DNA of 64,000 nucleotides from Anaerohabitans sp964387285 (lineage in GTDB: Bacteria > Zhuqueibacterota > Zhuqueibacteria > Residuimicrobiales > Residuimicrobiaceae): assembly GCA_964387285.1 (NCBI GenBank), contig CAYLWO010000007.1:1-64000 (forward strand), written 5' to 3'. Positions 58,814 to 64,000 of the stretch are shown one piece after another. The notes below the pieces were generated by a model. The model saw nothing but the letters and a program-made list of their open reading frames with translations, searched no databases and was not told where the DNA came from. Each line of letters starts with the position of its first letter. The first letter of the stretch is position 1. A program made the translations under genes and the position numbers.

Positions 58814-60454
58814 ATGAGCAACTATTCTATGAGCAATCCTCTATCTGAAAAAAAAGATTACTTTATAATCGCCGTCATTCTCATTTATATTACGGTCGGT
58901 TTGTATTTAACACCATACTATGTCTATCGATTGAATCCTGACGGCATATCTTATCTTGAAATTGCGGAAAAATACAGCCGAGGCGAATGGCGCGATGCTG
59001 TGAACGGCTATTGGGGACCATTGTACTCGTGGCTGTTAGCGCTGTTGTTGGCCATCGGATTAAAACCGTTATTGGGCGCGAAAATTCTATCACTCGCAGC
59101 CGGAGCAGCGACCATTATGGGCGCCAGACGGCTGATAAAAACGTTTCAGGTTTCACCAATCCTGCAGCGGGTTTTTATCCTTATCGCGTCCGTCAATATA
59201 TTATTTTTTGCCTTGGTGTTTATCACTCCTGATTTATTCATTGTCTGTTTCTTGCTTTGGTACGCCGCCTTGATCTGGGATGTCCAATACGGCGTCCGTT
59301 TGAAAAATGCTCTCGTCTGCGGCGTTTTAGGCGGACTGGCTTATTACAGCAAGGCATATGCTTTGCCGTTTTTTTTCATTCATTTCACCTTGATGAACGG
59401 TTTGCACTATTTTAATGTTTTCCACGTCGTCGAAAAAAAGAGAATACGCAAAAGTTATCTCGTCGGCATCAGCGTGTTCCTGACTATGAGCGGCGCCTGG
59501 ATCGGTTTGATCAGTACGAAATATCAAAGAATCGTCATCGGCACCGCAGGAACCTTTGATGCGCCGGTTCATTTACAGGATTTTGGCGGCGGCATGCCAT
59601 TTTACTTTACCGGTTTTGTCGCGCCGCCGAACCCGAGCGCCATGAGCGCCTGGGAAGATCCCAGCTATACGGCCTTTAAACTTGCCTTGCCTTCCAATAA
59701 ATCCTTTTGGCAGAAAGCCAAGTATCAAATTAGCACCACCGCAAAAAACGGATATGGCTTCTGGCTCATTATTTGGGGACGATATAATAAAAATATAGCG
59801 GCATTCTCAATGTATTTAAATATGGTCTTGATTCTTCTTGGACTGCTTTACATTAAATACGCTCGACAACGCATACGTCCCTGGATTTGGCTGTCGTTGG
59901 CCGGAACCTTTCTTCTTTATTGTTCCGGATATATCTTGTTGCTGGTGGACGAGAGATTTTTTTGGTTTCTGCTTGTTTTACTTGTTCTTGCCGGCATACT
60001 TGTATTGGATAAATTATCAGATGCTGTTCTGCGGCAAAAGCCATGGGTGCGCATCCTGACCATTGCCGTATTTATCCTGTTAGCCTGTTATCGTTCCGTA
60101 AGCAGCCTCATTCACATTAGAGATTCAGGAAAAGATTTTTATAAAGTCGCGCAAACTTTAAAAAATGATTACCGGATCCACGGCAACATCGCATCCGACA
60201 AAAACTGGGATGCATCCTTAATCATCTGCTATTTTATGGAATGCAGATATTATGGTCGTGTGGCCAAGAAAAATTTGCAAAAAGATGTGGCCGGCGATTT
60301 GCAGCGCTTCCATATTGATTATATGCTGGTATGGGAAAAGGCCGATCCGCGTTGGTTGCTCAGAGAACTTTTAGTGGATAAAGCTTCGCTGCCGGTCAAA
60401 GTATATTCCGTAAATGAAATGCAGCAGCAATGCCTATCAGTAAAGGAGATGTAA
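58814..60454 (+). CDS. GT-C membrane glycosyltransferase
   Basis: A second PMT/ArnT-like polytopic protein. After TM1 (about 19-37) the outer loop has YRLNPDGISYLEIAEKYSRGEW, including the acidic motif expected of GT-C donors, then YWGPLYSWLLALLLA. About ten helices follow, and the C-terminus carries a soluble extracytoplasmic region (about 435-546). I start at the ATG at 58814, three bases after the carbamoyltransferase stop (546 residues); a start at 58784 would overlap that gene. It ends in TAATG, overlapping the next start. Confidence 0.72.
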   Translation: MSNYSMSNPLSEKKDYFIIAVILIYITVGLYLTPYYVYRLNPDGISYLEIAEKYSRGEWRDAVNGYWGPLYSWLLALLLAIGLKPLLGAKILSLAAGAATIMGARRLIKTFQVSPILQRVFILIASVNILFFALVFITPDLFIVCFLLWYAALIWDVQYGVRLKNALVCGVLGGLAYYSKAYALPFFFIHFTLMNGLHYFNVFHVVEKKRIRKSYLVGISVFLTMSGAWIGLISTKYQRIVIGTAGTFDAPVHLQDFGGGMPFYFTGFVAPPNPSAMSAWEDPSYTAFKLALPSNKSFWQKAKYQISTTAKNGYGFWLIIWGRYNKNIAAFSMYLNMVLILLGLLYIKYARQRIRPWIWLSLAGTFLLYCSGYILLLVDERFFWFLLVLLVLAGILVLDKLSDAVLRQKPWVRILTIAVFILLACYRSVSSLIHIRDSGKDFYKVAQTLKNDYRIHGNIASDKNWDASLIICYFMECRYYGRVAKKNLQKDVAGDLQRFHIDYMLVWEKADPRWLLRELLVDKASLPVKVYSVNEMQQQCLSVKEM

Positions 60455-60603
60455 TGGATTTTTTTATAGATTTGTGGAATTTTTTAAAAGAGAGAAAAAA
60501 GTGGTGGTTGATGCCTATCATTGTGGTGCTCTTGTTGCTGGGATTGCTGATTGTGATCGGCGGCAATAGCGCCATCGCACCTTTTATTTACACTATTTTT
60601 TAA
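60454..60603 (+). CDS. 49-residue SxtK/DUF5989-type membrane protein
   Basis: A short gene beginning MDFFIDLWNFLKERKKWWLM, then one membrane helix (about 21-36, PIIVVLLLLGLLIVIG) and the tail NSAIAPFIYTIF. This pattern, an amphipathic WxFLKERKKWW followed by one helix and APFIYTxF, is what I know as DUF5989, found next to SxtJ-family proteins and NodU-type carbamoyltransferases. AAGGAGAT lies just before, and the ATG overlaps the previous stop (TAATG). Function unknown. Confidence 0.85.
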   Translation: MDFFIDLWNFLKERKKWWLMPIIVVLLLLGLLIVIGGNSAIAPFIYTIF

Positions 60604-60612
60604 GGAATTACC

Positions 60613-60975
60613 ATGGATCGGGAAAGGAGCCTGGAGACCATTCTCACGCTGGTGGGCGCATCTATCATTCTGTTTTTTATCTTTAAATTGAATTTGTTCC
60701 TATTTATCGGTTTAGCTTTGGCGTGTAGCGCAATACTCTCCCAAAAGATCAGCCGATGGATCGCTGCGATCTGGCTCACATGGACGCAGCGATTGGGCGT
60801 CGTTATATCCAGAATTCTTCTCGGCCTTGTATTTTTCCTCATTCTTGTCCCGTTCGCTTTTTTAGCGAAACTTTTCGGCCATAAAGCATTGCTGTTATCG
60901 CGAAAAAAAGAAGACAGTTATTTTATCGCGCGTGATCATATATATGTCGATCGAGATCTGAAAAATCCGTGGTAA
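60613..60975 (+). CDS. SxtJ-family membrane protein
   Basis: 120 residues with hydrophobic segments at about 12-38 and 65-88. LARKISRWIAAIWL-like and LGVVISRILLGLVFFLILVPF blocks, then KKEDSYFIARDH near the end, agree with SxtJ-family proteins. AAGGA lies 7 bases before the ATG, 9 bases after the small SxtK-like gene. Function unknown; conserved co-occurrence with carbamoyltransferases suggests a role in carbamoylation or in placing the enzyme at the membrane (inference). Last gene of the + strand cluster. Confidence 0.8.
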   Translation: MDRERSLETILTLVGASIILFFIFKLNLFLFIGLALACSAILSQKISRWIAAIWLTWTQRLGVVISRILLGLVFFLILVPFAFLAKLFGHKALLLSRKKEDSYFIARDHIYVDRDLKNPW

Positions 60976-61085
60976 CCCGGTCAGATTGATATAAAAAATA
61001 TGAAACGCACGATCCTCTTGGGGGGATGTCATTTTGAGTATAGTAATGGCATTAAAGCCCTAATGACCCGAATAACAAAAAAAAG

Positions 61086-61200
61086 ATGACAGGCCGAAGC
61101 ATCTGTTCGCGTCGCTGTATGGGCCGCCACACCAGGAACAAGCGGCGAACAGATGGTTCGCCGCTTTGAGTGTCGAATTATGTAAAGATTATCCTGTCAT
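61086..61200 (-). ncRNA. Structured element with competing hairpins between convergent genes
   Basis: Outer arms ATGACAGG (61086-61093) and CCTGTCAT (61193-61200) can pair. Inside, CATCTGTTCGC (61100-61110) pairs with GCGAACAGATG (61145-61155) over 11 bp, and AAGCGGCGAA (61140-61149) pairs with TTCGCCGCTT (61157-61166) over 10 bp; these two exclude each other. On the - strand the outer arm runs into C and eight T residues, like a terminator. It lies in the 249-base gap 3' of the beta-barrel gene (-) and the SxtJ-like gene (+). It could be a 3' UTR structure, a small RNA or a mobile palindromic element. No match to a known RNA family is recognised. Confidence 0.4.
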
Positions 61201-61224
61201 GCGGCTCAGCATGTGAAATGGATT

Positions 61225-61782
61225 TTATAAGCCAAACAACAGCGCAACATTAATGGAATAAAAGTTGGATTTTAAATCTTTGGATCCGGGGAAAGCAGAA
61301 AAGTCGTAATCGATGAAATGGTAGCGGATATCGGCTGTTAATGTTTTACCAAATCCGAACGGCAGTTCCACGCCGGCGCCGAAATGCCAGCCGAGTTTTT
61401 GTTTGGTTTCGTCCTTAATATTCTTGAACAAAAGGGATTCCTGATCATAGTCAATGGTTGTGTTGTACCATCCCATCCCGGCCAAACCATAAACAAATGA
61501 CAGGGGATAGATCAGCGCCGTTGCTGAAACCGGCCAGGTGCGCACAGTAATTTCCTTATCGGCGTATTTTTCCTGTCGATAATCAACCGAGCCCTCCACG
61601 CCAATGCCGCCCAATTTCAATCGCGCCAGAGCACCGACCATTAATTGCCCATTGTCCGCATCCGCAGTTTTGAAATACCCGACTTTGGGACCTACGCCAA
61701 TCAATCCCAACGAAAAACTCGATGATGACAGGATCAACAAGACCCCGGCAACCAACATTAGAAATGTTGCACTCTTTTTCAT
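61225..61782 (-). CDS. Outer-membrane beta-barrel protein
   Basis: 185 residues with a signal peptide (about 1-24, ATFLMLVAGVLLILSSSSFS). The mature part alternates polar and hydrophobic residues in strands (LMVGALARLKLGGIGVEGSVDYR, FVYGLAGMGWYNTTIDY, LGWHFGAGVELPFG, TADIRYHFIDYDF) and ends NFYSINVALLFGL, typical of a small eight-stranded porin-like or OmpA-like barrel. GAGGAGG precedes the ATG. Specific role unknown. It follows the adenosine deaminase gene by 14 bases. Confidence 0.75.
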   Translation of the reverse strand: MKKSATFLMLVAGVLLILSSSSFSLGLIGVGPKVGYFKTADADNGQLMVGALARLKLGGIGVEGSVDYRQEKYADKEITVRTWPVSATALIYPLSFVYGLAGMGWYNTTIDYDQESLLFKNIKDETKQKLGWHFGAGVELPFGFGKTLTADIRYHFIDYDFSAFPGSKDLKSNFYSINVALLFGL

Positions 61783-61796
61783 ATATTCCTCCTCAT

Positions 61797-62819
61797 TTAC
61801 AAAAGCTCCATCTTATTTTTAAAATCCAGCTCTAAAGCCATTTTTTCAGCAAACGGTAAAAAACTTGCCGCCACTCCATTTAAGACAATTTGCTTGATTT
61901 GCGCCCTGGAAAGAGAAAACTGACTACAAGCCAATTCATATTCGTGAGTTAACGTTGACTGAAAAATCTGTGGATCATCCGTGTTTAAGGTAACGACCAC
62001 GCCGGATTGTAAAAATCGGTAAAAAGGATGATGTGCGAGATCGGCAACGATATTAAGTCGAATATTGCTCGTCAAACATTGCGTCAGGGGTATTTGTTTA
62101 TCAGCCAAGAATTTGACCAATGCGGCATCCTCCATGGCGCGCGTGCCATGATCAATGCGTTCTGCATGTAAAAAATGGATAGCATCCCAGACACTGGCAG
62201 GTCCCATTCCTTCACCCGCGTGAACGGTGCGATGCATTCCTGCTTCGCACGCCTGGTCAAATGCCTGTTGATAATCCTTTTGTGAATAAGAGACTTCATC
62301 ACCGGAAAGGCCAATGGCAACTATTCTTGGATGGTTTATTTCAAGTATTTCTTTAATTAGTTTTTCTATTTTTTCAGCTCCATGGTGACGTAATAAATTA
62401 ACCACCAGGCGTGATTTAATAGCATGATGTGCTTCACCTTCGGTCATTGCCTTATCCAAAACCTCGAGCAAAGCTGGCAATTCAGCACCCAAATCCAGAT
62501 ATTTTTGCAGAGCGCAATCAAATTCCACATACCGGACATTTTGTCCGGCTAATTCGGCCAGCATCTCGGAACAGACCCGATAGAGGTCATCTGCGGTTCT
62601 CATATGATCCGAAACTATTTTCATGGCCTTGACAAAATGCGGCAAATCGCGAAAGTTGTATAATTGCAATACTTCGCCGACCGTTTGCGGTACATCAGAC
62701 GACTTGTTGCGTTGCATGAGTTCAATGGCTGTGCCGGGTTGGATGGCGCCCTCAAGATGCAAATGCAGTTCAACCTTGGGAATTTGCCTGATGAAATCCA
62801 TCATTTTTTGATCGATCAA
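61797..62819 (-). CDS. Adenosine deaminase
   Basis: Zinc TIM-barrel deaminase of adenosine to inosine. VELHLHLEGAI holds zinc ligands His19 and His21; VHAGEGMGPASVWDAI carries a zinc His and the catalytic Glu; LNTDDPQIF carries the zinc Asp. RIDHGTRAME and CLTSNIRLN fit adenosine deaminases, while the Asn-Ile-Arg-Leu string differs slightly from classical SNxxT, so adenine or another aminopurine is possible. 340 residues. A 17-bp palindrome lies upstream. Confidence 0.88.
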   Translation of the reverse strand: MIDQKMMDFIRQIPKVELHLHLEGAIQPGTAIELMQRNKSSDVPQTVGEVLQLYNFRDLPHFVKAMKIVSDHMRTADDLYRVCSEMLAELAGQNVRYVEFDCALQKYLDLGAELPALLEVLDKAMTEGEAHHAIKSRLVVNLLRHHGAEKIEKLIKEILEINHPRIVAIGLSGDEVSYSQKDYQQAFDQACEAGMHRTVHAGEGMGPASVWDAIHFLHAERIDHGTRAMEDAALVKFLADKQIPLTQCLTSNIRLNIVADLAHHPFYRFLQSGVVVTLNTDDPQIFQSTLTHEYELACSQFSLSRAQIKQIVLNGVAASFLPFAEKMALELDFKNKMELL

Positions 62820-62886
62820 AGGGACCTCGGCAACCTAAGCATACTGAATGTTCATTCTTATGTGGCAAAACCTCGCTGGTAATATA

Positions 62887-62903
62887 TTGCATAAATTATG
62901 CAA
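62887..62903. promoter_or_regulatory. 17-bp palindrome upstream of adenosine deaminase
   Basis: TTGCATAA-A-TTATGCAA is a perfect inverted repeat 68 bases upstream of the adenosine deaminase ATG and 13 bases after the polymerase stop. Size and symmetry suit a dimeric repressor operator, but no regulator is adjacent. Confidence 0.35.
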
Positions 62904-62916
62904 ATTCAAGAGTAAA

Positions 62917-64000
62917 TTACAGGTAATTGACTTCTGTCACAGTAAGAGAGAGTGCGCCGAATTGTTCTTCTACCCTGCCGGTTAATAAAAAAGGCCTGGA
63001 CTGATTCATCATATGCGCATATTTACTAAAAGTCTGAGGGAAAAAAATGGTTTCATATATAGCCGTAGTATCTTCAAAGCTGATAAATTCCATCAATTCC
63101 TTATTTTTCGTGCTTGACATTTTATACGTAATCAACCAACCTATGGTTTGAACATTTTCTCCGATATGATGATGCAAATCACAAGCGCGCACATACGCTA
63201 ATTTGGTTACCGCTTTTTCATATAGTGAGAGAGGATGACGGGAAAGTAAAAATCCCAAACAATCCAACTCGTGTTGTAAGACCGTTTGTTCATCATAATT
63301 CGTCGGTTTGGGCAAAGAAGCGTCGGCAGCTGGCGGCTCAGCAAACAAGCTTGATTCGTTCTGTTTCTGTCGTTGCGAATGCCAGTGGTGCAATTTCCAG
63401 AGTAATTGTGGACGTGTGGCATGCAATTCCAACGCATCGAAACATCCCGATTTGATCAACAATGCGGCATCGGCAGGATCCGGTTTCACCGTGTGTAAAA
63501 AATGGGTAAAATCGTCAAATACCTGAACCTGCGCTCTAATGCGCAAGAGTTTTTCAACGAGCTTGGCAGAAAGTCCTTTGATCTGCATCAGGCCGACCCG
63601 CAGCGCATCTTGTTGGCCGGTGTACTGCAATTCACTCTGATTGATATCCAAAGGCAAAATCGTCAAGCCCATACGGCGCGCTTCGGAAATATAGGCAAAA
63701 GTCGAATAGTATCCTCCCCTATTGGAAATGACTGCCGCCATAAATTCCGCCGGATAGTGAGCTTTTAACCAGGCTGATTTAAAGGAGACCTGGGCATAAG
63801 AGGCTGAATGCGGCTTACAAAAACTGTAATCTGAAAAGCTGAGAATCATGTCCCATATTTTTTCACAGGTCTCGCGGGCAACATTGTTTTTCTGCGCGCC
63901 TGCGAAGAACTGCTCTCGGTAATGGTTTAACTTTTTTTCCGCATGTTTTTTTGAAATAATTTTTCGCAGATCATCCGCGGACGACGAATCGAACCCGGCC
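62917..64000 (-). CDS. DNA polymerase III alpha-subunit family protein, 3' part (partial)
   Basis: The frame stays open to the window edge (about 360 codons visible; the 5' part is missing). FCKPHSASYAQVSFKSAWLKAHYPAEFMA is the end of the polymerase domain; GLTILPLDINQSELQY and GLMQIKGLSAKLVEKLL (helix-hairpin-helix) follow. The OB domain (ENVQTIGWLITY, EFISFEDTT, LTGRVEEQFGALSLTV) ends the protein, with no further tau-binding region. GGYYSTFAYISEARRMG also resembles the second, error-prone alpha subunits (DnaE2/ImuC) more than replicative DnaE1. Family firm, subclass inferred. Confidence 0.82.
   Translation of the reverse strand, partial: AGFDSSSADDLRKIISKKHAEKKLNHYREQFFAGAQKNNVARETCEKIWDMILSFSDYSFCKPHSASYAQVSFKSAWLKAHYPAEFMAAVISNRGGYYSTFAYISEARRMGLTILPLDINQSELQYTGQQDALRVGLMQIKGLSAKLVEKLLRIRAQVQVFDDFTHFLHTVKPDPADAALLIKSGCFDALELHATRPQLLWKLHHWHSQRQKQNESSLFAEPPAADASLPKPTNYDEQTVLQHELDCLGFLLSRHPLSLYEKAVTKLAYVRACDLHHHIGENVQTIGWLITYKMSSTKNKELMEFISFEDTTAIYETIFFPQTFSKYAHMMNQSRPFLLTGRVEEQFGALSLTVTEVNYL

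Noticed and set aside
61086..61200. CRISPR array
   Set aside because: The repeats are one set of inverted arms, not regularly spaced direct repeats with spacers, and no cas genes are present.

Overview
The window is 64 kb of bacterial chromosome, gene-dense, without transposons, prophage or CRISPR arrays. Several markers point to a Gram-negative lineage of the FCB (Fibrobacterota-Chlorobiota-Bacteroidota) superphylum: a Gld-type ABC transporter, a PNPFN-type secretion/sorting domain, a DUF4254 protein, a standalone RapZ C-terminal domain between AmgK- and MurU-like genes, and an outer-membrane beta-barrel. A KSB1- or Calditrichota-like organism would fit, but that placement is inference; no rRNA is present.

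Layout. 1-2.6 kb: a secreted GH36 alpha-galactosidase on the + strand, flanked by hairpins. 2.6-20.7 kb (all -): a long translation and RNA-metabolism block read as TPR protein, rimP-nusA-infB-ylxP-rbfA-truB-ribF-rpsO, then a gliding-type ABC transporter (ATPase, permease, auxiliary protein, DUF4340 protein), pnp, an M16 peptidase, a polysaccharide deacetylase, a MerR regulator and tRNA-Pro(GGG). 20.8-27.3 kb (-): a complete compact histidine operon hisGDCBHAFI, preceded by a peptide-type attenuator whose 20-codon leader has 7 His codons within 9 and whose RNA can form competing 1:2, 2:3 and terminator hairpins. 27.3-36 kb (-): an overlapping gene chain, lipA, a GAF-SpoIIE phosphatase, def, a galacturonokinase-like GHMP kinase, a sugar nucleotidyltransferase, then a ROK kinase and a divergent acetate-kinase-family protein; thyX and lpdA lie upstream. 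37-40.7 kb (-): iron-sulfur and oxygen-stress functions (iscS, iscU, a 67-residue Cys protein, a flavodiiron protein, a ferritin-like protein). 41-44.7 kb (-): DUF4254, a LarA-type nickel-pincer enzyme, and a secreted dipeptidase carrying an internal sorting-like domain.

44.8-61 kb (+) is a surface-polysaccharide region. It starts with AmgK, RapZ-C and MurU-like genes (nucleotide-sugar salvage) and continues with two GT-C membrane glycosyltransferases, an O-antigen ligase/polymerase-like protein, a secreted glycosidase-like protein with a golvesin-type C-terminal domain, a GT2 transferase, a nitroreductase-like protein, a flippase-like membrane protein, a polysaccharide pyruvyltransferase, a NodU-type carbamoyltransferase and two small membrane proteins resembling SxtK/DUF5989 and SxtJ. 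Together they suggest an exported glycan decorated with pyruvyl and carbamoyl groups. 61-64 kb (-) holds a beta-barrel protein, adenosine deaminase and the 3' part of a DnaE-family polymerase that ends at its OB domain.

The most notable items are the his attenuator, the carbamoyltransferase with SxtJ/SxtK-like partners in a pyruvyl/carbamoyl glycan cluster, the internal sorting-like domain of the dipeptidase, the galacturonokinase-like kinase next to a divergent acetate-kinase paralogue, and an unexplained structured element at 61.1 kb.
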